The translations under genes were made by a program, and so were the position numbers. Below are positions 1 through 8,397 of a stretch of DNA of 64,000 nt, one piece after another. Under the pieces are notes generated by a model. That model worked only from the letters and a program-made list of their open reading frames with translations. It was not told the DNA's origin and made no database searches. Within the stretch, counting starts at the first letter, position 1. Each line of letters opens with the position of its first letter. This DNA comes from Variovorax sp. (GTDB lineage Bacteria > Pseudomonadota > Gammaproteobacteria > Burkholderiales > Burkholderiaceae_C): the NCBI GenBank assembly GCA_025352265.1, contig JANXTS010000019.1, forward strand, positions 1-64,000, given 5' to 3'.

Positions 1-2
1 TG

Positions 3-113
3 GCGGCCGACGCCATCGAAGCCGGGCGCTGGCAGCCTGAGACGGTGGTCGCGGCTGAGTTACCGGCGCGCTATGGGTATGTCATGAGCCCGGCCGCAAA
101 AAAGCCGGCTTGA
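3..113 (+). CDS. C-terminal end of an unidentified protein (5' end outside window)
   Basis: An open frame enters from the left edge and ends at the TGA at 111-113. The visible 36 residues finish with ...ARYGYVMSPAAKKPA. No family motif is recognisable in so short a piece. The frame is open from base 3 and has high-GC codon choice like its neighbours. Its stop lies inside the hairpin that ends the convergent cytochrome gene, so the two genes share a terminator region. Function unknown. Confidence 0.5.
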   Translation, partial: AADAIEAGRWQPETVVAAELPARYGYVMSPAAKKPA

Positions 114-123
114 CGCCGGCTGG
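101..123 (-). terminator. Rho-independent terminator of the cytochrome c gene
   Basis: Read on the minus strand, AGCCGGC, a short loop and GCCGGCT are followed by a run of T. The stem starts about 50 bases after the cytochrome stop codon. On the plus strand the hairpin overlaps the end of the left-edge gene. Confidence 0.75.
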
Positions 124-174
124 TTGGTAGCCGCGATGGCGCAGCCTTGCGCGCTGCGCGGCCGCTTGGCTGAG

Positions 175-834
175 TTACTTGACGGCTGCGGCTGCGGCTG
201 CGGCTGCCGGTGCCGGTGCCGGTGCAGCAGGCATCGTTGCAGCGGCAGGTGCGCCCGCATCGGCAGCCGGTGCGGCACCGTCGGCTGCTGGCCGATCAGG
301 GATGGGGAACGCGGCACCACCCGCATTCGCCATGTACACCACCGCGCGACCGACTTCGATGTCTTCGTAATCGCCGCCGCCCTGCGCCGGCATCACGCCC
401 TTGCCGTGCAACGCATGGTCGAGCAACGTGGCGTAGCCCTGGCCGATGCGTGGGCCCCAGGCGGCTGCGTCGCTGAAGTGCGGTGCGCCAGCAATGCCGG
501 GTGCGCCATGGCAAGCCACGCATTGCGCCTTGAACACGGTTTCGCCGGCAGCGAGCTCGCGGTTGGCGTCGCGGATTTCAATACCGCCGACTCGCTTCAG
601 GCGGTCCGCCATATCACGGTCGCGGTTGTCTTTCGATACGCCGTAGAGCGCCATGCTTTCCCCTTCGGCCGTGCCTGAAGGGTGCGTACCGGACACGACG
701 TAAGAGACGAGTCCTACGATGATCAGGATGGGCGCAATAAACGATAAAAAGACCGCCAGCAGCAACTGCTTCGGGTTCTTGATTGGGCCGGTGTGGGCGT
801 CTTCTGTGGCCTGTGAATGCGGGTCTGCGCTCAT
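175..834 (-). CDS. membrane-anchored class I cytochrome c (cytochrome c5-like)
   Basis: A 219-residue electron carrier. One transmembrane helix at about residues 23-47 is followed by a periplasmic domain with a single haem-binding CVACH at 105-109. A Met in the later GKGVMPAQGG stretch is the likely sixth haem ligand. The C-terminal 50 residues are a low-complexity Ala/Pro tail encoded by short GGCTGC/GGTGCC tandem repeats. I chose the ATG at 834 because GAGGA lies just upstream; an in-frame start at 882 would add 16 residues of no obvious character. The gene stands alone and ends at its own terminator. The cytochrome c5/CccA-like family fits a respiratory role, but the partner is unknown. 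Confidence 0.85.
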   Translation of the reverse strand: MSADPHSQATEDAHTGPIKNPKQLLLAVFLSFIAPILIIVGLVSYVVSGTHPSGTAEGESMALYGVSKDNRDRDMADRLKRVGGIEIRDANRELAAGETVFKAQCVACHGAPGIAGAPHFSDAAAWGPRIGQGYATLLDHALHGKGVMPAQGGGDYEDIEVGRAVVYMANAGGAAFPIPDRPAADGAAPAADAGAPAAATMPAAPAPAPAAAAAAAAVK

Positions 835-898
835 TGCGTCCTCAATATCGGGGGCTCGTCGGGGGCTTTTCAAATCAACCATGGATTATAGGGAGCCC

Positions 899-2314
899 TT
901 ATTCCTTCCAGCCCCCGCCGAGCGCTTTGTAGAGCACCACCTGATTTTGCAACTGGAGCAAATGCACCTGCACCGTCGCCTGCTGCGCTGCGAACTGCGA
1001 GCGCTGCGCATCAAGCAGGTCGAGCGCACTGGCGATGCCGTTGCGGTAGCGCAAGTCCGACAGCTTGAAGCGAATGCCTTCGGCGTCGGCCTGCGCGCGC
1101 TGCGCACGAAGTTGCTCGGTGAGCGTGGCCCGGCCAGCCAGTGCGTCCGCCACATCGCGGAAAGCCGACTGGATGCTCTTTTCGTACTGCGCCACGGCGA
1201 TGTCCCGGCCAGCCTTGGCCGAATCGAGGCCCGCGATGTTGCGGCCGGCATCGAAGATCGGGAGCGACAGTTGAGGCGCGAACGACCACGCCTTCGAGCC
1301 GCTGTCGAACAGTCCCGAGAACTGGCTGCTGACCGTGCCGATCGACGTGGTCAGGGAAATCCGCGGAAAGAACGCTGCGCGTGCCGCACCTATGTTGGCG
1401 TTGGCGGCGATCAGTTGCCGCTCGGCGGCGCGGATATCGGGCCGCTCCGCAATCAGGTTGGATGGCAGTCCGGCCGGCACATCCGGAATCGACTTCACGC
1501 TGTCGAGCTTGTTGGCATCGGCACCGGCCATCGCTTGGGGCGGCATGGGCGCGCCCAGTAACAGAACCAGCGCGTTCTCGTCCTGCATGCGCAGGCGTTG
1601 CTGCTGCGCATAAGAAGCCTTGGCAGTTTCTGCTAGCGAGTTGGCGAGTTGGAAGTCGATTTCGGACGCCACGCCGTTGTCGAAACGCAACTTGGTCAGC
1701 CGCACCGATTCGTCGCGCGTGCCGAGCGTCTGGCGCGTGAGCTCAAGCAGTTCGTCATCGGCCAGCAGCGTGAGCCAACCCTGAGCAACCGCGCCGATCA
1801 GGCTGATCTGCGCGGCCTTGCGCGATTCCTCGGTGGCGAGGTACTGCGCCAGCGCCGCGTCTTTCAGGCTAGTGATGCGGCCAAAGAAATCGATCTCCCA
1901 AGCCGTGATGCCAAGGTTGACGGCATAGCTGGAAGAGACGCTCGGGGCGCTTGCGCTGATCGCGCCAAATGGATTGGGCCTGGAGCGCGAAGCGCTTCCA
2001 GACACGCCCACCGCGGGAAACAGCGCCGACCGCTGAATGCGAAATTGCGCGCGCGCCTGCTCGATGTTCAGCGCCGACACGCGCAAATCACGGTTGTTGG
2101 CCAGCGCGAGGTCTATGAGCCCGGTCAGCCGCGGATCGGTGAAAAAGTCTTGCCATGGTACCGAGGCGGCCGACAGCCCTGCCGGTTGTGCCGGATCACC
2201 GGGGAAGACGGTCGCCACCGGCGCGACGGGCCGTTCGTACTTTGGGGCCAGTGAGCAACCCGCCAGCAGCAACGCCGCCATCGCGATGCCTGTTGAAAGC
2301 AATTTCTTATTCAT
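899..2314 (-). CDS. RND efflux outer-membrane lipoprotein, OprM/NodT family
   Basis: 471 residues, the normal length for an OprM-type channel. A lipoprotein signal peptide ends in LLLAGC (Cys20), followed by the usual SLAPKYERP start of the mature protein. The two internally similar outer-membrane efflux protein repeats follow. Its start codon overlaps the end of the permease gene by 8 bases, so it is the third gene of an adaptor-permease-channel operon. It forms the TolC-like exit duct of the pump. An upstream in-frame start at 2344 would spoil the signal peptide, so 2314 was preferred. Confidence 0.93.
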   Translation of the reverse strand: MNKKLLSTGIAMAALLLAGCSLAPKYERPVAPVATVFPGDPAQPAGLSAASVPWQDFFTDPRLTGLIDLALANNRDLRVSALNIEQARAQFRIQRSALFPAVGVSGSASRSRPNPFGAISASAPSVSSSYAVNLGITAWEIDFFGRITSLKDAALAQYLATEESRKAAQISLIGAVAQGWLTLLADDELLELTRQTLGTRDESVRLTKLRFDNGVASEIDFQLANSLAETAKASYAQQQRLRMQDENALVLLLGAPMPPQAMAGADANKLDSVKSIPDVPAGLPSNLIAERPDIRAAERQLIAANANIGAARAAFFPRISLTTSIGTVSSQFSGLFDSGSKAWSFAPQLSLPIFDAGRNIAGLDSAKAGRDIAVAQYEKSIQSAFRDVADALAGRATLTEQLRAQRAQADAEGIRFKLSDLRYRNGIASALDLLDAQRSQFAAQQATVQVHLLQLQNQVVLYKALGGGWKE

Positions 2315-5300
2315 GGGTTTGCGCTCCGCCGACGGGCGCCGCAATGCGCGCCTGGAGTTCTTGCTGTCGCTTGCTGCCCTTGAAGAAACCGCGCACGATC
2401 ACGAAGAAGATGGGCACGAAGAACACCGCCAAACCGGTGCCGGTGATCATGCCGCCGAGCACCCCGGTGCCGATAGCTCGCTGGCTCGCCGAGCCGGCTC
2501 CGGTCGCGAAAAACAGCGGCAGCACGCCGAGGCCAAAGGCAAGGGAAGTCATGATGATCGGCCGGAACCGCAGGTGCGCTGCAGCCAGTGCCGACTCGAC
2601 GACGCCCTTGCCCTGCGCCTGCAGGTCTTTGGCGAACTCGATGATCAGAATCGCGTTCTTGGCAGACAAGCCGATGATCGTGATCAGCCCCACCTGAAAG
2701 TACACGTCGTTCGAATACGAGCGGAACATGGTGGCCAGCAGCACGCCCAGCACACCGCACGGCACCACCAAAATCACCGCCAGCGGAATGGACCAGCTCT
2801 CATAGAGCGCGGCCAGACACAGGAAGACGGCCAGGATCGCGAAGCCGTACAGGATGATGGCCTGCGAGCCTGCGAGTTTTTCTTCGCGAGACTGGCCCGT
2901 CCATTCGTAGCCGAAGCCAGCCGGCAGTTTCGCGGCCATCTTTTCCATCTCTTCCATGGCGGCACCGGAGCTGCTACCGGCTGCGGCCGAGCCAGAAATG
3001 CGCACCGCCGGATAGCCGTTGTAGCGCACCGTTTGCTGCGCACCGTTGACCCAGCGCGTAGTCGCGAAGGTCGACAACGGCACCGGGTTGCCCTGCGCGT
3101 TACTCGCATTGAGCTTGAGCAGGTCTTGCGGCTGCATCCGCGCTGGCGCGTCGGCCTGCACGACCACGCGCTGCAGGCGGCCTTTGTTGGGGAAGTCGTT
3201 GATGTAGCTCGAACCGAGCGCGGTCGACAGCGTCGTGTTGATCGCATCGAAGCTCACGCCCAGCGCGTTCGCCTTGTCGCGGTCGATGTCGATCTGCAAC
3301 TGCGGTGCGTCTTCGAGGCCGTCGGGCCGCACTTGCGACAACAGCTTGTTCTGCGACGCCATGCCGAGCATCTGGTTGCGCGCGTTGATGAGCGCTTCGT
3401 GGCCTGCACCGCTGCGGTCTTGCAACCGGAAAGTGAAGCCGCTGGCATTACCCAACTCCGGAATGGGTGGTGGGCTCAGCGGGTAGATGAAGGCATCGCG
3501 AATTTTCGATAGCGCACCGAAGGCGCGGCCGGCAAGCGCATCCGCCGACTGGCCCGCAGCCTTGCGCTGGTCCCAGTCTTTCAGCGTGACGAAGGCGAGG
3601 CCGGCGTTTTGGCCTTGACCCGAGAAGCTGAAGCCCAGGACGCCGACCATGCTCTGCACTTCAGGCTGCTTCAGGATGTAGCCCTCGACCTGCTTCATGA
3701 CCGAAAGGGTGCGCTCTTGCGTGGCGCCGGGCGGCAGTTGCACGTTCACGATGATGTTGCCCTGGTCTTCCTGTGGAAGGAACGAAGTCGGCAAACCCCG
3801 GAACACCACGATCACCGCGGCGACGATCGCCACATAGATGACGAGGTAGCGCCCGGCGCGTTTCAGCAAGCGCGCGACCACGCTCTCGTAGCCTTTTGCC
3901 GTGCGGTTGAAGCTGCGGTTGAACCAGCCGAAGAAGCCGCGCTTTTCGTGATGACCCTCGGGAATGGGCTTGAGCAACGTGGCGCACAGCGCTGGCGTCA
4001 GCGACAGCGCCATGAAGGCCGAGAAGCCGATCGACGCGACCATCACCGCCGAGAACTGGCGATAGATGTTGCCGGTCGAGCCCGCAAAAAATGCCAGCGG
4101 CACGAACACCGAGATCAGCACCACGGTCACCCCGATGATGGCGCCCGAGATCTGGCCCATCGCCTTGCGCGTGGCTTCGAGCGGCGGCAGGCCTTCCTCG
4201 GTCATGATGCGCTCGACGTTCTCCACCACCACGATGGCATCGTCCACCACGATACCGATCACCAGCACCATGCCGAACATGGTCAGCACGTTGATCGAGT
4301 AGCCCAGACCCAGCAGTGTGGCAAAGGTGCCGAGCAGCGAGATCGGCACGACGATGGTCGGGATGATCGTGTAGCGCCAGTTCTGCAGGAACAGGAACAT
4401 CACGACGAACACCAGCGCGATGGCTTCGAGCAGGGTCTTGACCACTTCGGTGATCGAGATGCTGACGAAACGCGAGCTGTCGTAAGGGATGCTCCACTTC
4501 ACGCCCGGCGGAAAGTACTTGGCCAGATCGTCCATCTTGACGCGGATGGCCTTGGCGGATTGCAGCGCGTTGCCGCTGGGTGCCAGCTGGACGCCGATAC
4601 CAACCGCAGGCTGACCGTTAAGCCGTGCCGAGGTCGAGTAAGCCTGGCCGCCGAGTTCGATGCGGGCAACATCTTTCAGGCGCACAGCCGAGCCATCGGT
4701 GTTGGCGCGAAGAACAATATTGCCGAATTGTTCGACCGTGCTGAGCTGGCCGGTCACGATGACGGTTGCCGCGATGCTCTGTCCGGTGATGTTGGGCAAG
4801 TCGCCGATCGAACCCGATGACACCTGCGCGTTTTGCGCGCGGATGGCGGCGTTGACTTCGGCCGACGAGAGCGAGTAGCCCTGCAGCTTGGCCGGGTCGA
4901 TCCACACACGCATGGCACGCTCGGTGCCGAACAATTGCGCCTGACCGATGCCGGGAACGCGCTGCAGTTCAGGCAGCACGTTGCGCGAAGCGTAGTCACC
5001 CAGCGCGATCGGGTCGATCTTGGGATCATCCGATGAAAGGATGGTGAACAGCAGGAAGTTGTTGCGCGACTTGTCGACGCGCACGCCTTGCTGCGTGACT
5101 GCGGCAGGCAGACGCGGCGTGGCACGCGACAGACGGTTCTGAACGTCGACCTGTGCAAGGTCGGCGTTGGTGCCGGTCGCGAAGGTGATCGTGATCGTGC
5201 CCGTGCCGTCGGCCTGAGCCACTGATTCCATGTAGATCAGGCCAGGCGAACCGTTCATTTCGCGTTCGATCACCGAAAGCACGCTGTCTTCGAGCGTCTG

Positions 5301-5462
5301 CGCCGATGCGCCCGGATAGGCGGTGGTCACGACGATGGCGGGAGGCGCCACCGGCGGATATTGCGAGATCGGCAACTGCGTGATCGCCACGCTGCCCATC
5401 ACGATGACGAACAGCGCGATCACCCAAGCGAAGATCGGGCGTTCGATAAAAAACTTGGCCAT
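2307..5462 (-). CDS. acrB: RND multidrug efflux permease, AcrB/MexB (HAE1) family
   Basis: 1051 residues, full length for the family. The N-terminus MAKFFIERPIFAWVIAL is typical of AcrB-type inner-membrane pumps. The paired proton-relay Asp residues lie in VVDDAIVVVEN in the fourth transmembrane segment, and the conserved Lys lies in GLSAKNAILIIEF near the C-terminal bundle. Two large periplasmic loops are present. It is a proton-driven exporter of amphiphilic compounds that works with the adaptor encoded 13 bases upstream and the overlapping channel gene downstream. Substrate range cannot be read from the sequence. Control is probably by the divergent TetR regulator. Confidence 0.96.
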   Translation of the reverse strand: MAKFFIERPIFAWVIALFVIVMGSVAITQLPISQYPPVAPPAIVVTTAYPGASAQTLEDSVLSVIEREMNGSPGLIYMESVAQADGTGTITITFATGTNADLAQVDVQNRLSRATPRLPAAVTQQGVRVDKSRNNFLLFTILSSDDPKIDPIALGDYASRNVLPELQRVPGIGQAQLFGTERAMRVWIDPAKLQGYSLSSAEVNAAIRAQNAQVSSGSIGDLPNITGQSIAATVIVTGQLSTVEQFGNIVLRANTDGSAVRLKDVARIELGGQAYSTSARLNGQPAVGIGVQLAPSGNALQSAKAIRVKMDDLAKYFPPGVKWSIPYDSSRFVSISITEVVKTLLEAIALVFVVMFLFLQNWRYTIIPTIVVPISLLGTFATLLGLGYSINVLTMFGMVLVIGIVVDDAIVVVENVERIMTEEGLPPLEATRKAMGQISGAIIGVTVVLISVFVPLAFFAGSTGNIYRQFSAVMVASIGFSAFMALSLTPALCATLLKPIPEGHHEKRGFFGWFNRSFNRTAKGYESVVARLLKRAGRYLVIYVAIVAAVIVVFRGLPTSFLPQEDQGNIIVNVQLPPGATQERTLSVMKQVEGYILKQPEVQSMVGVLGFSFSGQGQNAGLAFVTLKDWDQRKAAGQSADALAGRAFGALSKIRDAFIYPLSPPPIPELGNASGFTFRLQDRSGAGHEALINARNQMLGMASQNKLLSQVRPDGLEDAPQLQIDIDRDKANALGVSFDAINTTLSTALGSSYINDFPNKGRLQRVVVQADAPARMQPQDLLKLNASNAQGNPVPLSTFATTRWVNGAQQTVRYNGYPAVRISGSAAAGSSSGAAMEEMEKMAAKLPAGFGYEWTGQSREEKLAGSQAIILYGFAILAVFLCLAALYESWSIPLAVILVVPCGVLGVLLATMFRSYSNDVYFQVGLITIIGLSAKNAILIIEFAKDLQAQGKGVVESALAAAHLRFRPIIMTSLAFGLGVLPLFFATGAGSASQRAIGTGVLGGMITGTGLAVFFVPIFFVIVRGFFKGSKRQQELQARIAAPVGGAQTHE

Positions 5463-5475
5463 GCGGGCTCGCTCC

Positions 5476-6723
5476 TTACGACTTCGCGGCCGAAGCGGCG
5501 GAAGCTGCCGGTGCCGCTGTAGGTGCCTTCCAGGGAACGGCCCTCACCGGCGCACCTGGCGGCATCATCTGAAGCTTCTGAAAGCCGTCGACCATCACCT
5601 GCTCGCCCGCCTTGAGGCCGTCGAGCACGATCCACTGGTTGTCTTGTGCTGCGCTGATCTTTACAGGACGTTTGGTGATCTTGCCGTCGGCGTCGACGAT
5701 CGACACGGTGTCGCCCGTCTGCGTGCGCGTGACGGCTTGCTGGGGAATGGCAATGGCGTTGCTCATCTGGGCCTGCTCGATGCGCACGCGCACATACAGC
5801 CCTGGCAGCAGGTCACCCTTCGGATTGGGAACCTCTGCGCGCAAGGTGACCTGGCCGCTGGTCGAGTCGACTGTGAGGTCGGTGAACAGCAGCTTGCCTG
5901 GCAAGGCGTATTCGGTGCCGTCTTCGAGCACCACGCGCACGCTGGCTGCGTTGGTGCTGCCGACGCGCTTGAATTGGCCGTCCTGCATGGCACGGCGCAG
6001 CTTGAGCACATCGGTGGCCGACTGCGTGAAGTTGACGTACATCGGATCGATCTGCTGGATGACTGCCAACTGCGTGGCATCGCCCTGCCCGACCAGCGCG
6101 CCTTCGGTGACGAGGGAACGGCCGATACGGCCCGAGATCGGCGCCGTCACCGCGGCATAACCGAGATTGATTTTCGCGGTCGCGACCGACGCTCGGCCCA
6201 CGGCCACGTCGGCTTCGGCCGTTTTTTGCGCTGCGACGGCGGTGGCGTATTCCTGCTTGCTGACGGCATTGGCTTCGACCAGCGGCTTGTAGCGGTCGGC
6301 CAATGACTTGGCTTGCACCGCGTTGGCTTCAGCGCGGGCCAAGCCGGCCTGGGCGCTTTGTGCTGCAGCCGTATAGGGTGCAGCGTCGATGCGGAACAGC
6401 GGTTGGCCGGCTTTCACGTCGCTGCCTTCCTTGAAGAGCCGCTCTTGCAGGATGCCTGCCGCACGGGCCCGGACCTGGGCGATGCGCGTGGCTTCGAGCC
6501 GGCCCGGAAGTTCGGTCACGAGGCCGACATTGCCGGGCGTCGCGATCACTACGCCCACTTCGGGCGGCGGCGGCTTGCCGGCTGCTGCCCCCGGCGCGCC
6601 GCCAGCTGCGGGCGCATCGCCCTTGCCGCAGGCAGTGAGCGACAGCAGGGCCGCAGCTGCGGCGGCGGTGGCAACAACGCGCCATGTGGATGACGGGCGG
6701 TGAGAAACATGCAAGACGGGCAT
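5476..6723 (-). CDS. acrA: RND efflux periplasmic adaptor (membrane fusion protein), AcrA/MexA family
   Basis: 415 residues. The signal peptide ends in LLSLTAC (Cys32), so it is a lipid-anchored adaptor. Barrel-sandwich/lipoyl halves (RARAAGILQERLFKEGSDV and the later ...GYAAVTAPISGRIGRS), an alpha hairpin and a beta-barrel domain follow in the usual order. The start at 6723 has AAGGA 7 bases upstream; longer in-frame starts lack a site. It is first in the operon and transcribed away from the TetR gene. An AcrR-type palindrome lies 113 bases upstream of the start. Confidence 0.95.
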   Translation of the reverse strand: MPVLHVSHRPSSTWRVVATAAAAAALLSLTACGKGDAPAAGGAPGAAAGKPPPPEVGVVIATPGNVGLVTELPGRLEATRIAQVRARAAGILQERLFKEGSDVKAGQPLFRIDAAPYTAAAQSAQAGLARAEANAVQAKSLADRYKPLVEANAVSKQEYATAVAAQKTAEADVAVGRASVATAKINLGYAAVTAPISGRIGRSLVTEGALVGQGDATQLAVIQQIDPMYVNFTQSATDVLKLRRAMQDGQFKRVGSTNAASVRVVLEDGTEYALPGKLLFTDLTVDSTSGQVTLRAEVPNPKGDLLPGLYVRVRIEQAQMSNAIAIPQQAVTRTQTGDTVSIVDADGKITKRPVKISAAQDNQWIVLDGLKAGEQVMVDGFQKLQMMPPGAPVRAVPWKAPTAAPAASAASAAKS

Positions 6724-6835
6724 GCGATTCCTTCGTAGGACGGCAGACAAAGAAGAGGTGGCCAAATGGAAAGCCGGGTGCAGGGCGTGCGCAAAAACCA
6801 TGCCGCGACTGCAACCGATCGGCAGCAAGGGAGTT

Positions 6836-6859
6836 TACATACATTCGTGGATGTATAGT
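6836..6859. promoter_or_regulatory. AcrR/TtgR-type operator between the pump operon and its regulator
   Basis: An imperfect palindrome with half sites TACATACATT and GGATGTATAG around a CGT core. It closely matches, from memory, the E. coli AcrR site in the acrAB-acrR intergenic region (the first ten bases are identical). It sits between the divergent acrA and acrR start codons, so a regulator bound here could repress both. The promoter elements themselves were not assigned. Confidence 0.75.
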
Positions 6860-6905
6860 CGGGAACCGGTTTCAGCCCCGAATCTACACACTTCAGGAGA
6901 CAGTT

Positions 6906-7580
6906 TTGGCACGCCGCACCAAGGAAGAGGCCCTCGCGACGCGAAATCGACTGATCGACGCGGCCGAAATTCTCTTTCAGTCGCAAGGGGTATCCAGAAC
7001 TTCTTTGCAGCAGATTGCAGAGCAGGCGGGTGCCACACGCGGCGCCGTCTACTGGCATTTCAAGGACAAGGCCGATTTGTTTAACGCCATGATGGAGCGT
7101 GTCACATTGCCGATGGAAAACGCGACGCGCTTTGCCGACGATCCTGCTGTCGACCCGCTGGTCGTCATCGAGGCTGGCGTGGTGGCGGCATTGCGCCTTG
7201 TAACTACCGACACGCAAGTGCGTCGCGTGTTCGACATCGCAACCCATAAGGTCGAATACACCGGCGAGATGGCCTCCGTGCAGCAACACCATCTCCAGGT
7301 TCGCAACGGCTGCGTGGGCGATTTCGAAAAGGCATTGCGGCTTGCGGCCCGCCGCACCGGAATCAAACTAGCCGTGCCGGCGGCGGTGGCAGCACAAGGG
7401 CTTCATGCGCTCATAAGCGGGCTCATTCAGAACTGGCTGCTCGACCCCGAAGCATTTGCACTGGTTAGCGCTGGCAAGCGGACCTTCAACGTCTATCTGG
7501 CGGGGCTTGGCTTCGATCGCTCTGGTGCGCGGATCGATGTTGCGGCCGATCCGCTGGCTCTCGGATCGATCGCCCGATAG
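6906..7580 (+). CDS. acrR: TetR-family repressor of the RND pump, AcrR/TtgR-like
   Basis: 224 residues, starting at a TTG at 6906 preceded by AGGAGA. ATG-initiated alternatives upstream would run through the operator. The N-terminus ARRTKEEALATRNRLIDAA, the helix-turn-helix at about residues 31-58 (SLQQIAEQAGATRGAVYWHF) and the length are typical of AcrR/TtgR/MexZ-type regulators. The C-terminal half is the variable ligand-binding domain. It is divergent from acrA with the AcrR-like palindrome between them, the classic arrangement for local autoregulated repression relieved by drug binding. Confidence 0.92.
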   Translation: MARRTKEEALATRNRLIDAAEILFQSQGVSRTSLQQIAEQAGATRGAVYWHFKDKADLFNAMMERVTLPMENATRFADDPAVDPLVVIEAGVVAALRLVTTDTQVRRVFDIATHKVEYTGEMASVQQHHLQVRNGCVGDFEKALRLAARRTGIKLAVPAAVAAQGLHALISGLIQNWLLDPEAFALVSAGKRTFNVYLAGLGFDRSGARIDVAADPLALGSIAR

Positions 7581-7598
7581 GCGATAATCAGTGGCTTT

Positions 7599-7673
7599 CT
7601 CGTCGTATTTCAACGGATAGAATTCGGCCCTCCGAAGGCTGAGATCCTGGTTCGATTCCAGGCGACGGGACCA
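7599..7673 (+). tRNA. tRNA-Arg(CCG)
   Basis: The 75-nt sequence folds as a cloverleaf. The 7-bp acceptor stem is CTCGTCG/CGACGGG. The D-stem is TTTC/GAAT with a U-U mismatch at its first pair. The anticodon stem is CGGCC/GGCTG with loop CTCCGAA, giving anticodon CCG (reads CGG, Arg). The T-stem is CCTGG/CCAGG with loop TTCGATT. Discriminator A and an encoded CCA end at 7673. It lies 18 bases after acrR. Confidence 0.95.
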
Positions 7674-7701
7674 TTTTTGAGAGACCGGCAAGGCCACGTT
7701 G

Positions 7702-7733
7702 AACCCGCACGATTCATTTCGGGGCGGGTTTTT
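7702..7733 (+). terminator. Rho-independent terminator after tRNA-Arg
   Basis: AACCCGC at 7702-7708 pairs with GCGGGTT at 7724-7730 across a 15-nt loop, followed by further T residues. It lies 28 bases after the tRNA 3' end. Confidence 0.6.
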
Positions 7734-7813
7734 CGCTGCCCGGGAATTTGCCTTACAAGCGATTGGCGTGCGCGGCTGGAACAGTGCACTGCATCTTCAC
7801 GCACTGTCTGGTG

Positions 7814-8386
7814 ATGACTGTGACCACTTCTTGGAAAACGACGATCGGCTCGGCCTGCGTGGTCGTTCTGCTGGCGACCGGCAGCGTCGCGGAGGCGCTC
7901 GACAGCGCCGCCGCGGAGCCACCTGCCATTCGGCTCGCCGGCGACGATCGCGCTTTCATCAAACAGTCGGCGGGGGCAGGAATTTTCGAGGTCGAAGCTT
8001 CGAAGCTCGCGGCGCAAAAAGCGCAATCACCGGAGGTCCGGAAGTTCGCGCAGATGCTGGTTCGGCAACACACGGCCGTCAACGCGCAGCTGAAGACACT
8101 TGCGGAAGACAAGTCCTATACGCTCCCGCTCGAGATGCCGGGCGCCAAGCGATCCACACTCGCTTCGCTGTCACAGAGCAGCGGTGCCGCATTCGACGCG
8201 GCGTATCTGCGGCAAGTCGGCATCAAGGATCACAAGACCGACATCAAGCATTTCGAAACCGCAGCACGCAGTGCAAAAGACCCCGATCTCAAGACGTGGG
8301 CCGGCAAGACGCTGCCTTCACTCAAAGAGCATCTGGCGGCTGCCGAGTCATTGGAGTCTTCAGTCGGTATCGCGCACAAGCCCTGA
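7814..8386 (+). CDS. DUF4142 family exported protein
   Basis: About 190 residues. A hydrophobic N-terminal segment (ACVVVLLATGSVAEA) looks like a signal peptide. It is followed by the four-helix ferritin-like DUF4142 pattern: DRAFIKQSAGAGIFEVEASKLAAQ, then VRKFAQMLVRQHTAVNAQL, then LKTWAGKTLPSLKEHLAAAE. The function of DUF4142 is unknown. The start is uncertain: ATG 7814 lacks a clear ribosome site, and GTG 7811 or a start at 7748 are possible. The stop lies 11 bases before the GST start and overlaps its ribosome site, so the two genes are probably cotranscribed. Confidence 0.75.
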   Translation: MTVTTSWKTTIGSACVVVLLATGSVAEALDSAAAEPPAIRLAGDDRAFIKQSAGAGIFEVEASKLAAQKAQSPEVRKFAQMLVRQHTAVNAQLKTLAEDKSYTLPLEMPGAKRSTLASLSQSSGAAFDAAYLRQVGIKDHKTDIKHFETAARSAKDPDLKTWAGKTLPSLKEHLAAAESLESSVGIAHKP

Positions 8387-8397
8387 AAGGATCGTCC

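Noticed and set aside
2037..4820. Long plus-strand open frames (2037-3512 and 3609-4820) opposite the RND genes
   Set aside because: They mirror the real minus-strand permease and channel genes, are rich in Arg/His/Gln as antisense frames of GC-rich genes are, and have no recognisable domain.
7368..7697. Minus-strand peptide containing SRRLESNQD across the tRNA
   Set aside because: This is the well-known false peptide obtained by translating the reverse strand of a tRNA gene.
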